From assembly GCF_023703085.1 (NCBI RefSeq), contig NZ_JAMQJY010000001.1:1116001-1180000 (forward strand): 64,000 nt of DNA, given 5' to 3'. Numbering within the stretch: position 1 is the stretch's first letter; the number at the start of each line of letters is the position of its first letter. The stretch is from Alkalicoccobacillus plakortidis (lineage in GTDB: Bacteria; Bacillota; Bacilli; Bacillales; Bacillaceae_D). The position numbers and the translations under genes were made by a program. Under the pieces are notes generated by a model, which worked only from the letters and a program-made list of their open reading frames with translations, had not been told where the DNA came from and searched no databases. This document shows positions 45,077-55,721 of this stretch, in pieces.

Positions 45077-46572
45077 ATGAAGCTACGTATGGAAAAGATC
45101 TCCGTTTCTTATCCGGGAGTCAAGGCGCTTGATCAGGCTTCTTTTGAAGTAAGCGGCGGCTCTTCACACGCACTAATTGGTGCGAATGGCGCGGGAAAAT
45201 CAACGTTAATGAAAGTACTGTCTGGTTCAGAAAGTCATTACGACGGCACCATTCTAATTGACGGACAACATGTTTCGATCCATTCACCAAAGGATGCGCA
45301 AAAGCATGGTATCCAAATTGTTCATCAGGAAGTTGATGCTGGATTAGTTCCATACTTAACGGTCGCTGAGAACATACACCTTTATACATTTGGTTCTAGT
45401 CAGAACAAGAACGCCTTTATTCATTGGAGTCTTGTTCACAAAAAAGCTTCAGAGGTTCTCGATTCATTAGGTATCAATGTTTCTTCTAAAACGTTAGCGA
45501 GTGAGCTCACGCTTGCAGAAAAACAAATGGTTCTTATTGCACGAGCCGTTTTGACAGATTGTCGGCTATTGATCCTAGATGAACCAACAGCCCCATTAAG
45601 TCTTTCTGAAACCAAGCAATTGTTTCGGATTGTACGAGATCTACAGAGCAAAAACGTAGCAGTGGTGTTCATCTCGCATCGTTTGCCTGAGCTGTTTGAA
45701 ATTTGCGATATCATTACGGTTATGAGGAATGGGCAAGTAGTTTCATCAAGACCTATTCCTGATACGTCAATTGACCAAGTCGTTGAGCAAATGCTTGGAG
45801 AACCTTTAAGCCAGCAATTTACAGACAGAGTTTCCGAGATGGGTGACACATTTTTAGAAGCTCATTCAGTATCAGATGGCAGCAAAATTAATCATGTATC
45901 CCTACATGTTAAAAAAGGAGAAATTCTTGGATTAGCTGGCCTAGTTGGAGCTGAAAAACCGAGCTTTGCAAGCTACTCTTTGGAGCTTCTACGATGACAT
46001 CCGGCTCACTTTTGATTAACAAAAAGCCAGTTGTCATTTCCTCTCCTTATGATGCCGTTTTTCATGGAATGGCTTTTGTGCCTGAAGAACGACGAAAAGA
46101 AGGCGTCCTAATTAATGAATCTGTTTTAACTAACCTATCAGCTGCCAATCTAGGAAGCTTCAGTAAGCGATTTGGTTTTTGGAATTTCAAAAAAGAACAA
46201 GCGAGTGCTAAAACGATGATTTCAGCTCTTGGGATCAAAACACCTCAAGCTGAAACATTGGTCAAAAATCTTTCTGGCGGGAATCAACAAAAGGTCGCGA
46301 TCGGCAAATGGTTAGTCGCTGATGCAGACCTGTACCTTTTTGATGAACCAACTAAAGGTGTTGATGTTGGGGCCAGAAAGGATATTTTTGAATTAATTGC
46401 AGAACTCGCAGCGAGAGGAAAAGCGGTCATTTACGCCTCGTGTGAACTATCAGATATCATCGGTATGACAGATCGTACCTATGTTCTTTACGATGGGCAT
46501 ATTGTAAAGGAACGAATAACCGCAGAAACAAATGAAGAGGAACTGCTATTCCTTTCTACTGGAGGCAATTAA
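45077..46572 (+). CDS. RbsA-type double ATPase of the S-box controlled importer (frame broken)
   Basis: Two fused ABC domains, 498 residues when joined. The first has ALIGANGAGKSTLMKVLSGS, a degenerate signature (SELTLAEKQMVLIARAVL) and LLILDEPTAPLS; the second has the signature VKNLSGGNQQKVAIGKWL and LYLFDEPTKGVDVGA. The frame is lost in the second Walker A: the sequence reads GGAGCTGAAAAACC where GGAGCTGGAAAAACC is expected (near 45953-45956), so one G is missing; restoring it gives GLVGAGKTELCKLLFGAS. ATG 45077 follows AGGTG. Its stop is two bases before the permease ATG. Confidence 0.87.
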
Positions 46573-46573
46573 G

Positions 46574-47560
46574 ATGGCTGAACCTGAAGTGAAACAAACT
46601 TCATCTTTTGACTTATTTCGTTTTTTATATAAATACGGAACGGTTATTCTAATCGTTTTATTAATTGTTGGATTCTCTGCCGCAAATCCATCGTTCCTGC
46701 AAACGAGTAATATTGTGACCATCCTTCGCTCTATCTCCATTGTCACAATTATTGCGATTGGCATCACCATCTCCCTCTCAGTTGGAGGGTTTGATTTATC
46801 GGTTGGCTCAGTCGCCTCTCTTTCAAATGCAATGGTCATTTCGATGTTTGTTTGGTATTCACAAACACCCGTTATTGCAATTGGTGCAGCCATTGCTGCC
46901 GCACTTCTTGTTGGTGCACTTAATGCCTTTTTAATCGTAAAAATTAAAATTCCCGATCTCCTACTAACCTTAGCGATGATGTTTATCATTCAAGGTGTCG
47001 CCTTAACCTACACAAGAGGCGCCACCATATCTGAAAATATGATTATGTCTAATGGAAGTTATGCAGAGGGTACGATTAGTCCCTTTTTCGCTAAAATTGG
47101 TCAGGTTCCATACATCATTTTAATCATGGTAGCGTGTGTTGTTGTTGTTCATATCTTTTTAACGTATACCAAACATGGCCGCAGCCTTTATATCATTGGC
47201 GGAAATGAAGAAGCTGCCAGACTTTCTGGCATTGCAGTAAATAAGTATAAAGTGATTGCATATCTGCTCTCCGCTTTTTTTGCAGCATTAGGTGGGATTG
47301 TCCTAGCCTCTCGAGTGATGACAGCTGAAATAAATGCGGGTGGTCCCTATTTAATGGACGCAGTTGCGGCATCGTTTATTGGATTTGCTGTTTTTGGAGC
47401 AGGTAAACCAAATGCAATTGGAACATTTGTTGGAGCTGTGTTAATCGGAATTCTAGCTAACGGACTTGTTATGATGAGTGTCCCATACTATGCCATGGAT
47501 ATCGTAAAAGGAGCAGTTCTAGCCCTAGCGTTAGCAATTACGTATTACAAATTTAAGTAA
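46574..47560 (+). CDS. RbsC-type permease of the S-box controlled importer
   Basis: A 328-residue membrane permease of the ribose/branched-chain type, with eight to ten hydrophobic segments and the family patterns ITISLSVGGFDLSVGSVASL, IPDLLLTLAMMFIIQGVAL and GRSLYIIGGNEEAARLSGIA (EAA-like loop), and AVAASFIGFAVFGAGKPNAI. ATG 46574 follows GGAGG by 7 bases and lies right after the ATPase stop. It forms the transmembrane part of the predicted methylthioribose importer. Confidence 0.85.
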   Translation: MAEPEVKQTSSFDLFRFLYKYGTVILIVLLIVGFSAANPSFLQTSNIVTILRSISIVTIIAIGITISLSVGGFDLSVGSVASLSNAMVISMFVWYSQTPVIAIGAAIAAALLVGALNAFLIVKIKIPDLLLTLAMMFIIQGVALTYTRGATISENMIMSNGSYAEGTISPFFAKIGQVPYIILIMVACVVVVHIFLTYTKHGRSLYIIGGNEEAARLSGIAVNKYKVIAYLLSAFFAALGGIVLASRVMTAEINAGGPYLMDAVAASFIGFAVFGAGKPNAIGTFVGAVLIGILANGLVMMSVPYYAMDIVKGAVLALALAITYYKFK

Positions 47561-47574
47561 ATGGAGGAATTCAA

Positions 47575-48789
47575 ATGACAACCTTTACTGAAACCTACTT
47601 TACCATGACCGAGGCTGATGCCATTACATATGCCAAAACTCAGCTTTCTATCTTTCCAGAAGATGCAATGCTCTCATGTGAAGAGATTGGGGATGGTAAT
47701 TTAAATTATGTATTCCGTTTAGTTGATCGGAAAACTTTCCAATCTGTTATTATCAAACAAGCAGGTCCTGTTGCAAGAATTTCAGATGAATTTAAAGTAT
47801 CTCCTGACCGGAACAGAATTGAACACGATATCCTAAAGATACAAGGGCAGCTCACACCCGAATTTGTTCCTGAGGTGTACCACTATGATCCAATTATGAA
47901 CTGCACGGTAATGGAGGATTTGTCTGACTTTACGATTTTACGAAAGGCCTTTTTAAGCCATCAGACTTTCCCTAACCTTGCCGATCATCTTTCCACTTTT
48001 TTGGTCCGTACACTTCTTTCCACATCTGACTTGGTTCTTGGTCATAAGGAAAAGAAAGATCAAGTGAAAGCCTTTATTAATCCTGAGCTCTGCGAAATAA
48101 CAGAGGATCTTGTCTATACAGAACCATTTTATGACTGCCCACGAAATGAAGTATTTGAAGGAACACTTCCTTTTGTTCGTGAGGAAATTTGGAGTGATGA
48201 GTCGCTTGCTTTAGAAACAGCAAAGCTCAAATTTCAGTTCCTTACTAAAGCACAGTCTCTTATTCATGGTGATTTTCACACAGGCTCGATCTTTGTGACG
48301 AATGACCAGACGAAGGTGATTGATGCTGAGTTCGCCTTTTATGGACAAGCGGGTTATGATATCGGCAATATTATTGCGAACCTGATCTTTGCTTTTGTAA
48401 ATGGTGAACAAACCATTGAGGACCCAACCGAGCGTAGTCATTATACAGGGTATATCCTTACTACGATTCAACAAATTATTGATCAATTTAAAGAGAAGTT
48501 TATTGATGCTTTTTATGATCAAGTAACAGAACGAGTTGCAGAGTATCCTGGCTTTTTAGAATTTTATCTTGAAGATTTGCTTGCCGATACAGCTGCTGTT
48601 GTCGGTCTTGAGCTTGCGCGCAGAGTTATTGGCCTTGCCCCAGTTCAGGACCTTACTGACATTACTGACGCTGACAAACGAGCAACAGCTGAAATTGCTT
48701 GCTTAAAAGCAGCGAAAGTGTTTATTTTAAATAGGCAAGACTTCTTTCACGGGGAAGACTTTACTCGTGTAATAAGTGAGAATGCCTGA
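47575..48789 (+). CDS. mtnK: Methylthioribose kinase MtnK
   Basis: Phosphorylates 5-methylthioribose, committing it to salvage. The 404-residue product has a kinase-like fold with EEIGDGNLNYVFRL (nucleotide loop), SVIIKQAGP (lysine), the catalytic SLIHGDFHTGSIFV and KVIDAEFAFYGQAGYDIGNI (DxE motif). ATG 47575 after GGAGG. It stands 14 bases after the permease gene and 14 bases before mtnA. Confidence 0.95.
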   Translation: MTTFTETYFTMTEADAITYAKTQLSIFPEDAMLSCEEIGDGNLNYVFRLVDRKTFQSVIIKQAGPVARISDEFKVSPDRNRIEHDILKIQGQLTPEFVPEVYHYDPIMNCTVMEDLSDFTILRKAFLSHQTFPNLADHLSTFLVRTLLSTSDLVLGHKEKKDQVKAFINPELCEITEDLVYTEPFYDCPRNEVFEGTLPFVREEIWSDESLALETAKLKFQFLTKAQSLIHGDFHTGSIFVTNDQTKVIDAEFAFYGQAGYDIGNIIANLIFAFVNGEQTIEDPTERSHYTGYILTTIQQIIDQFKEKFIDAFYDQVTERVAEYPGFLEFYLEDLLADTAAVVGLELARRVIGLAPVQDLTDITDADKRATAEIACLKAAKVFILNRQDFFHGEDFTRVISENA

Positions 48790-48803
48790 GGAGAGTGAGT
48801 AGA

Positions 48804-49873
48804 ATGACTCAACTTGTTGATGTGATACAATCTGTGCGATTAACGGATGATGGTGAGGCTTTGCTCATCTTAGATCAAACCTTACTGCCAACCAGAAAGT
48901 GTATGAAGAACTTAAGACATCTAGTGAAGTATGGGATGCGATTGTCCAACTTAAGGTACGCGGGGCACCTGCAATAGGTATCGCCGCAGCTTATGGCGTA
49001 TACCTTGGTACTAAACAAAGTGAGTCCAAAACGACAGACCAGCTTTGGACCTCTTTTATAGAAATTAAAAATGATCTAGCCTCTTCTCGTCCAACTGCCG
49101 TCAATTTATTTTGGGCATTAGATCGTATGGAAAATCGGTTTAAAGATGAGCTAGCATCTAATGGCTCTATACCAGACATTTTAAATGGTTTAAAGGATGA
49201 GGCTGAATCCATCCGTTTAGAGGACGAGCAAATTTGTGAAGCGATTGGGGAACATGCACTAACTCTTCTTAAACCAGGTTACGGTATTCTAACCCATTGT
49301 AATGCCGGTACTATCGCCACATCCAAATATGGCACAGCTCTAGCTCCGATCTATCTTGGTCAACAAAAAGGCTATGACTTCAAGGTTTTTGCTGATGAGA
49401 CTCGCCCTTTATTACAAGGTGCACGCCTAACAGCCTGGGAGCTCTCTGAAGCGAATATTGATGTCACCTTGATCTGTGATAATATGGCTTCAATTGTGAT
49501 GAGTGAAGGAAAAGTACAAGCCGTTCTTGTTGGGTGTGATCGTGTAGCTAAGAATGGTGATACTGCGAACAAAATCGGGACGTCTGGTGTCGCGATTCTC
49601 GCCAAACATTACGGCATTCCTTTTTACGTATGTGCCCCCACTTCTACGATTGATTTTGAATGCGCGTGTGGCAATGATATTATCATTGAAGAACGATCGG
49701 CTGAAGAAATTACGTCAAAATGGTATACTGAACCTATGGCACCAAAAGGCGTTAAGACATATAATCCTGCCTTCGATGTAACGGATCAATCACTTATTAC
49801 GGCAATCGTTACTGAAAAAGGCATTTTTAAAGCCAATGAATTACATCAATTAGAAAAGCAACTAAAAGGGTGA
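48804..49873 (+). CDS. mtnA: Methylthioribose-1-phosphate isomerase MtnA (frame broken near N-terminus)
   Basis: An isomerase of 356 residues when joined, converting methylthioribose 1-phosphate to the ribulose form. The catalytic cysteine is in [20 protein letters not shown] and the aspartate in [20 protein letters not shown]. The N-terminal frame (from ATG 48804, RBS GGAGAGTGAG) ends as ...[10 protein letters not shown]; the expected reading is [15 protein letters not shown], which needs one extra A in CCAACCAG at 48888-48895. This is a one-base deletion, unlike the CTTGG insertions. Final gene of the importer operon. Confidence 0.92.
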
Positions 49874-49919
49874 GCCTGCCTCCCCTTTTTTATTTTGTTC
49901 ATGAAAAAGGAGCTCGCAA

Positions 49920-51035
49920 ATGAAAAAACACATAATAATCGGAGCAGGAATTCTTGGTGCAACTACTGCCTATAAGCTTGCTAAAGGTGGTGCGAGTGTG
50001 ACCATCATCGATCGACAAGAACCTGGACAAGCCACTCAAGCAGCTGCAGGTATCATTTGTCCATGGATCTCGCAACGCAGAAACAAGGCGTGGTATGCAT
50101 TGGTAAAAGCAGGCGCCGCCTATTATCCAGAGCTAATTAATGAGCTAAAGGCTGAAGGAGAAACTTATACTGGTTACGCACAGGTTGGTGCACTAAGCTT
50201 ACATTCTGACAGCAAAAAACTTGATGACCTGGTAAAACGTGCGGAGAAACGAAAAGTAGATGCTCCTGAGATCGGTGAGATCACTCGTATGTCTAGTAGT
50301 GATGTTCAAAGGCTCTTTCCTCCGTTAGCTGAGGGGCTTGAGGGTGTACATGTCAGTGGTGCAGCGCGTGTAGATGGTGCTGCCCTAAAGGATGCGTTAT
50401 TAAGATCTGCAAAACGTCATGGTGCAGAAATCGTGTACGGTGATGCTTCTATTGAGCTTGATACACAGGGGAAAACCAATATTCTTGTAGATGAGACGAC
50501 TTATGAAGCAGATTCGATCATCATCACTGCAGGGGCGTGGGCGGATACCCTGCTCTCCCCTCTAGGGATACAATTTAAGGTGACTGCTCAAAAGGCTCAA
50601 ATTTTACACGTAGATCTTGACGACCAAGAAACCGATGAATGGCCAGTTGTGATGCCACAGGGAGATCAATATCTGCTTGCTTTTCCAAACGGTCACATTG
50701 TCGCGGGCTCAACACATGAAGATGAGGTTGGTTTTGACCAACGTGTAACAGCTGGAGGAACATTAGAATTATTAAATAAGGCGCTTCATCATGCTCCGGG
50801 TCTAACGGATGCCACTGTTAACACGGTAAAAGTTGGGTTTAGACCGTTTACACCGAACTTCCTACCTGTCATTGGGAAACTGCCTGGATACTCGCAAATT
50901 TTGGTGGCGAATGGACTAGGAGCTTCAGGATTAACGATGGGACCATATATCGGATCTGAACTTGCTAAAATGGCACTCTCACAAGAAACATCTATTGATT
51001 TATCTCTTTACGACCTTTCGTTAGCAATCGAATAA
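49920..51035 (+). CDS. FAD-dependent amino acid oxidoreductase (DadA/glycine oxidase family)
   Basis: A 371-residue flavoprotein of the DAO family. The dinucleotide-binding motif is HIIIGAGILGATTAYKLAKG; the second FAD segment is ADSIIITAGAWAD; the C-terminal GLGASGLTMGPYIGSELA closes the flavin site. It could deaminate D-amino acids or glycine, but the substrate cannot be read from sequence. RBS AAGGAG before ATG 49920. Proximity to mtnA (46 bases) may be incidental, although a poor hairpin is all that separates them. Confidence 0.85.
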   Translation: MKKHIIIGAGILGATTAYKLAKGGASVTIIDRQEPGQATQAAAGIICPWISQRRNKAWYALVKAGAAYYPELINELKAEGETYTGYAQVGALSLHSDSKKLDDLVKRAEKRKVDAPEIGEITRMSSSDVQRLFPPLAEGLEGVHVSGAARVDGAALKDALLRSAKRHGAEIVYGDASIELDTQGKTNILVDETTYEADSIIITAGAWADTLLSPLGIQFKVTAQKAQILHVDLDDQETDEWPVVMPQGDQYLLAFPNGHIVAGSTHEDEVGFDQRVTAGGTLELLNKALHHAPGLTDATVNTVKVGFRPFTPNFLPVIGKLPGYSQILVANGLGASGLTMGPYIGSELAKMALSQETSIDLSLYDLSLAIE

Positions 51036-51050
51036 CGATTCAATATAAAG

Positions 51051-51085
51051 AAGAGGTCCTGTGTATGTATACACAGAACCTCTTT
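51051..51085. terminator. Terminator between convergent oxidoreductase and aminotransferase genes
   Basis: AAGAGGT-C-CTGTGTAT pairs with ATACACAG-A-ACCTCTT (51051-51084), with A- and T-rich flanks on both sides. Confidence 0.85.
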
Positions 51086-51088
51086 GTT

Positions 51089-52372
51089 TTATTTCTTTTC
51101 AAATGCTATAAGAGCTCTCTCCAACTTCGCTAATCCTTCATCAATCTGTTCCTTTGTTACGGTAAGTGGTGGAATCATGCGAATGACCTCACCATGCTTC
51201 CCACTGAAATAAAAGAGGACTCCTTCATGCAATGCAAGATCAAGAATCTCCATCGCCGCCTGTCCGTCACCCACACCTGTATCAGGATCAATGATTTCTA
51301 TACCGATCATTAAGCCGATAGAGCGAACATTTCCTATGCGGGCGTATTTCTTTTGTAACCCTTCTAGCTGCTTGCTTGCATATGCGCCGACCACTTTTGT
51401 ATTCTCAAGTAATTTTTCTTCCTTAATAACTTCAATCGTAGCAAGCGCTGCTGCACACCCAAGTGGTGTCCCACCAAAGGTAGTCGCATGAGAACCTAGT
51501 GGCCATTGTTGCATAAGCTTATGATTAGCAACCGTTGCACTCAGTGGTATGCCTGATGCAATGCCCTTAGCTACCGCCATGATATCCGGCACTACTTCAA
51601 AGCTTTGAGAGGCAAACCACTCACCCGTACGACCGAAACCAGTTTGTACTTCATCAAAAATTAGAAGAATTCCGTGCTCATCGCAAATTTGACGAATACG
51701 CTGTAACCATGATTTTGGAGGGATGATATAACCACCTTCACCAAGAACAGGCTCTAAAATCATACAAGCTACTTCATTTGGTAGCACTTGATGTGCAAAC
51801 AATTGTTCAGCGGCTGTGTTCAGCTTCTGAATAGCTTCTTCCTCTGAATCACCTGGCTTGTAATATGGCAATTGATACGTTCCACTTACATGTTGATGAG
51901 AGCGATATTTGCTTTTTGACGTACTAATAGCCATTGACCCAAGCGTTCTCCCGTGGAATCCTCCAATAAATGATACGACAAATGGTTTCTTTGTCACATG
52001 ACGCGCAAGCTTTAATGCACCTTCAATTGCCTCTGTTCCACTATTTCCAAAGAAAAAGCAATCCAGATCTCCAGGCATAATCTCAGCTAACTCATCAGCT
52101 AGTTTTAAGATGGATTCATATTGAATGACACCAATTGGTCCATGTGTTAGGTAATCGGCCGCATCCTTGATTGCAGCAACAACCTTTGGATGTCTGTGTC
52201 CTACATTTGTCACTGCAATCCCTGAGGTGAAATCAAGGTATTGCTTCCCATCCACACCCCAGTAATAACATCCCTCTTCCTTCACAACAGGTAAGTTAGG
52301 ATGATCTTTAGCCATACTTGGCGCTAAGCGAATCGGCATCTTTTCACTTAATTTCGTCCATTCAGTTGACAT
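51089..52372 (-). CDS. Class III aminotransferase (GabT-like, 4-aminobutyrate/omega-amino acid)
   Basis: A 427-residue PLP enzyme. Elements are [74 protein letters not shown] and the PLP lysine in [32 protein letters not shown] follows. ATG 52372 (AAAGGAAG upstream) is preferred to GTG 52381. The amino donor could be GABA, ornithine or another omega-amine. The neighbouring YjiH-family gene upstream is on the same strand and may be cotranscribed. Confidence 0.85.
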   Translation of the reverse strand: MSTEWTKLSEKMPIRLAPSMAKDHPNLPVVKEEGCYYWGVDGKQYLDFTSGIAVTNVGHRHPKVVAAIKDAADYLTHGPIGVIQYESILKLADELAEIMPGDLDCFFFGNSGTEAIEGALKLARHVTKKPFVVSFIGGFHGRTLGSMAISTSKSKYRSHQHVSGTYQLPYYKPGDSEEEAIQKLNTAAEQLFAHQVLPNEVACMILEPVLGEGGYIIPPKSWLQRIRQICDEHGILLIFDEVQTGFGRTGEWFASQSFEVVPDIMAVAKGIASGIPLSATVANHKLMQQWPLGSHATTFGGTPLGCAAALATIEVIKEEKLLENTKVVGAYASKQLEGLQKKYARIGNVRSIGLMIGIEIIDPDTGVGDGQAAMEILDLALHEGVLFYFSGKHGEVIRMIPPLTVTKEQIDEGLAKLERALIAFEKK

Positions 52373-52417
52373 AGTAATCACTTCCTTTTCTCTTTCACAT
52401 CTTACTAGTGTATCTCG

Positions 52418-53782
52418 TTAAAATACAAATAGATGAGCAATAAGTACAACAATTGGTAACGTAATAACTGTCCGAATGATAAACATGAGGAACAACTGAC
52501 CTATGTTTACAGGTATGCTTGAGCGTATCAGCATGACACCAATTTCAGACATATATATTAATTGTGTAAGTGAAACAGCTCCTACTACAAATCGTGTTAG
52601 TTCACTTTCAATGTTTGAACCAAGGATCGTTGGCAAAAACATATCCGCAAAACCAATTAACATAGCTGGTGCTGCTTGGGAGGCCTCCGGTATTTGCATC
52701 AATTCTAATACAGGAATTAACGGGTATGAAATGATCTGAAAAACCGGCGTGAAATTTGCAATGATTAACGCAATTGTTCCAATACCCATAACAAGAGGTA
52801 ACATGCCAAACCAGATATCTGCTGCATTAAACAACCCTTTTTTCACAAGAACAGAAGCAGTAGGCACTTTTGATGCTTTAGCTACACCTTTTTGGAATGC
52901 CCATCTTGGAATAGAGATATCCTGAGGTGCTTCTTCAACAATTTGTTTACCTGCTGGCTCATAATAATCATTCCTCATTCTAGATAATGGAGGAATACGA
53001 GGACAAATAATTGCCGCCACAAAAACGGCGATTAATACGGTTAAATAAAATGGTGGAAACAGATTCTCAATGTTAAGCATTCTAGCCACGATTAAACTAA
53101 AACCAATCGATGTGATCGTAAAATTCGTGACGATAATAGCCGATTCTTTTTTTGAATAATAGCCTGATTCATATTGATTAATAGTGATTAGAATACTAAC
53201 CATGTTATTCCCCATCCAAGAAGCCATTGAATCGACAGCTGCTCGTCCAGGTAGCTTAAATAGTGGTCTCATGATCTTTTGAGCTAATGTACCAAGCCAC
53301 TCCATCAAGCCAAACTCAATTAATAATGGAAGCAACATTCCCATTACAAAAGACCAAACAGCCAAAACAGGTAGGAGATTATACAAGACTTCCTGACCAG
53401 TTCCTACTCCAATAATAACTTCCGGCCCTACTTCAAATAACGTTAAGACTGCGAAGATAGCTCCTAGAAAGCGAATAATTAGCCAAAAAGGATGAATAAC
53501 AAACAAACCTTTAAGGAAGGGCTGCTTCGTCATCCATTCTGGCTTTGCTGTTACTCCAATTAGTGCTCCAATGCTCGATAGTAACAAGATAGCAGCTAAT
53601 ATTTCTGTAATAACCCCACTCACAAATGATTCTAGATTACTAGATATGTATGCAATTAGGACTGTCCATTGCCCATCAACACCTATTGGTAACGGGATCA
53701 AAAAAAGCAATGCGCCAATTAAAGACGGGATAATGAATGCTAAAACATGTTTATTACGATTAGATATGTTGTTATTTTCCAT
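52418..53782 (-). CDS. YjiH family membrane protein (nucleoside-recognition/gate domain)
   Basis: A 454-residue polytopic membrane protein with about ten hydrophobic segments; N-terminal HVLAFIIPSLIGALLFLIPL, gate-domain features around LPGRAAVDSMASWMGNNMVS and VLELMQIPEASQAAPAMLIG. This matches the YjiH family of predicted transporters, substrate unknown. It lies 45 bases upstream of the aminotransferase gene, so it may move that enzyme's substrate, but this is a guess. Confidence 0.8.
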   Translation of the reverse strand: MENNNISNRNKHVLAFIIPSLIGALLFLIPLPIGVDGQWTVLIAYISSNLESFVSGVITEILAAILLLSSIGALIGVTAKPEWMTKQPFLKGLFVIHPFWLIIRFLGAIFAVLTLFEVGPEVIIGVGTGQEVLYNLLPVLAVWSFVMGMLLPLLIEFGLMEWLGTLAQKIMRPLFKLPGRAAVDSMASWMGNNMVSILITINQYESGYYSKKESAIIVTNFTITSIGFSLIVARMLNIENLFPPFYLTVLIAVFVAAIICPRIPPLSRMRNDYYEPAGKQIVEEAPQDISIPRWAFQKGVAKASKVPTASVLVKKGLFNAADIWFGMLPLVMGIGTIALIIANFTPVFQIISYPLIPVLELMQIPEASQAAPAMLIGFADMFLPTILGSNIESELTRFVVGAVSLTQLIYMSEIGVMLIRSSIPVNIGQLFLMFIIRTVITLPIVVLIAHLFVF

Positions 53783-53935
53783 GTGAACTCTCCTTCATTT
53801 ACAACTTATAAGATTACAGGAAAACGAATAATTATTCAATGATTAAATCGATAATTCCTCTGTGAAAATAAACTTTTTTGGGCTATTCACATCGGTAGAT
53901 TTTCTGACGATAAATGGAATATGGAGGGATACAAG

Positions 53936-55675
53936 TTGAAGAAAAACACATGGTCAATACATCGCATCTCAGGTAAGCTTACCCTTTTAATTATGATAGC
54001 TGTTGTTATAACCGGTTCAATTATTGGAGGATCAGCTTATTATCTCGCAAAGCAGCAACTAACAGATTCCGGTAAATTAGATATTCAAAATTCAGTTGAT
54101 GCTTCATTGTCATTACTCGAATCTTTACAAACTGATGTTGAAAACGGTTCACTCACTTTAGATGAAGCGCAAGAACGAGCTCGCCAGCTTATTTCTGGCC
54201 CTCAAAATGAAAATGGTTATGATATCAGTCAGTCCAATTTCTCATATAAAAATGATGGGTATATGGTTGCTTATTTAGCAGATTATACTGTCCAATTGCA
54301 TCCAACCAATGAAATTGGCGACATACCAGCTGATACAACTGTGCAGAAGATGCTCGTTGCAGCGGCTACCGAAGAGAAATCTAAAGATCGCTATACAAAT
54401 TACGAGCGTACTGAACAGAATGGCGATGTAATTAAAAAAATCGCTTATATGACTTATTTCGAACCGTGGGAATGGAACATTGGTATGACCGCAACAGAGA
54501 GCGAATTTTACGATGATATTCATACACTTCAAACTCTTATTATAGCTATTACAGCTTTTATTTCACTAGCCGCATTCCTAGTATGTTACATGTTAATTCG
54601 TAAAAAGATTAATACCTTAGGAGAAATTGCAATAGCTGCAAACCGAATTTCAGATGGTGATATTAGCCTTACGGAGCTTCCAGAAGGTCAAGATGAAATA
54701 GGACAGCTTGGAAAAGCATTTAATACGATGTCTAATCAATTACGTAGTCTTATTAATAGCTTGCAAGAAAAAGGAAGTCAGCTTCTTGATCAGGCAACAG
54801 AATTATCTGCCATTTCAGAAGAAACTTCTGCAAGTAGCGAAGAAATTGTACGGGCAATCGATGAAATCAGTACGGGCACTCAGGAGCAAGCAGCTCATTT
54901 AGAAAAAACAAACAACCAAATAATTGATCTTAACACTAGCGTTCAAGCGATGAATCAACAAAAAGAGGCAATGAATCAAGCGACCGTCCTTTCCACTCAC
55001 GCTGTTAAACAAGGAAAGGAAAAAGTACAAACTCTTGAGGAATCAAATAAAAAATCATTAGCTGCATCAGACAAAATTAGTGTAGGTATTACAAATCTCT
55101 ATTTAAAAATTCAAGACATCACTCGAATTACTGATGTCATCACAAACATTGCTGAAGAAACGAATCTATTAGCACTTAATGCTAGTATTGAAGCAGCAAG
55201 AGCTGGAGAGCAGGGTCGTGGATTTGCAGTGGTTGCTGGTGAAGTAAGAAAGCTAGCCGAACAAGCAAACGCGCGAACAAATGATATAAAAGAGATGATC
55301 CAAGGCATTGAGAAGGAAACAGAGAAGACCGTATTGTTAATGGGTGAGACTTCTACGTATTCAGACGAATTAAGCAAGGTTGTTAAACAAACGGCAACAG
55401 AATTTGTAGAAATTGAATCAGCAATCACTGAGACTTCTACGTCAATTCAATTACTTGAGCAAGAATTAAGTCAGGTAACTCTGTATACAAATACCATTGC
55501 AGAAGCCGTTGAACATGCTTCAAGTGTATCTGAAGAAACGGCCGCCTCTGTAGAAGAAATAACTGCTTCTCTTGATGAGCAAGGAAACGCAATTCAAAAT
55601 GTGGCACATGCAGCAGAAGGTCTAACCGATTTAAATCAGAAGCTTAGTGAAGATCTTGCTTTCTATAACAAATAA
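53936..55675 (+). CDS. Methyl-accepting chemotaxis protein with sCache sensor domain
   Basis: A 579-residue receptor. TM1 is about residues 12-35 ([20 protein letters not shown]), the extracellular single-Cache domain spans about 40-195 ([20 protein letters not shown]), TM2 about 200-222 ([20 protein letters not shown]), HAMP follows ([20 protein letters not shown]), and the signalling helix hairpin tip is [20 protein letters not shown] / [18 protein letters not shown]. Start TTG 53936 with GGAGGG 8 bases upstream; ATG 53921 lies upstream of that site. It should work with CheA/CheW. Terminator at 55684. Confidence 0.93.
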   Translation: MKKNTWSIHRISGKLTLLIMIAVVITGSIIGGSAYYLAKQQLTDSGKLDIQNSVDASLSLLESLQTDVENGSLTLDEAQERARQLISGPQNENGYDISQSNFSYKNDGYMVAYLADYTVQLHPTNEIGDIPADTTVQKMLVAAATEEKSKDRYTNYERTEQNGDVIKKIAYMTYFEPWEWNIGMTATESEFYDDIHTLQTLIIAITAFISLAAFLVCYMLIRKKINTLGEIAIAANRISDGDISLTELPEGQDEIGQLGKAFNTMSNQLRSLINSLQEKGSQLLDQATELSAISEETSASSEEIVRAIDEISTGTQEQAAHLEKTNNQIIDLNTSVQAMNQQKEAMNQATVLSTHAVKQGKEKVQTLEESNKKSLAASDKISVGITNLYLKIQDITRITDVITNIAEETNLLALNASIEAARAGEQGRGFAVVAGEVRKLAEQANARTNDIKEMIQGIEKETEKTVLLMGETSTYSDELSKVVKQTATEFVEIESAITETSTSIQLLEQELSQVTLYTNTIAEAVEHASSVSEETAASVEEITASLDEQGNAIQNVAHAAEGLTDLNQKLSEDLAFYNK

Positions 55676-55683
55676 AATTACCA

Positions 55684-55720
55684 AAAAAAGAAGTGGACCT
55701 AATGTGTCCACTTCTTTTTT
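55684..55720. terminator. Bidirectional terminator
   Basis: AAAAAAGAAGTGGAC (55684-55698) and GTCCACTTCTTTTTT (55706-55720), perfect 15-bp stem between convergent genes. Confidence 0.92.
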
Positions 55721-55721
55721 G

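Noticed and set aside
53860..53935. Sigma-D promoter for the chemoreceptor gene
   Set aside because: A TAAA and a GACGATAA are present but about 39 bases apart, far from the expected 15-base spacing.
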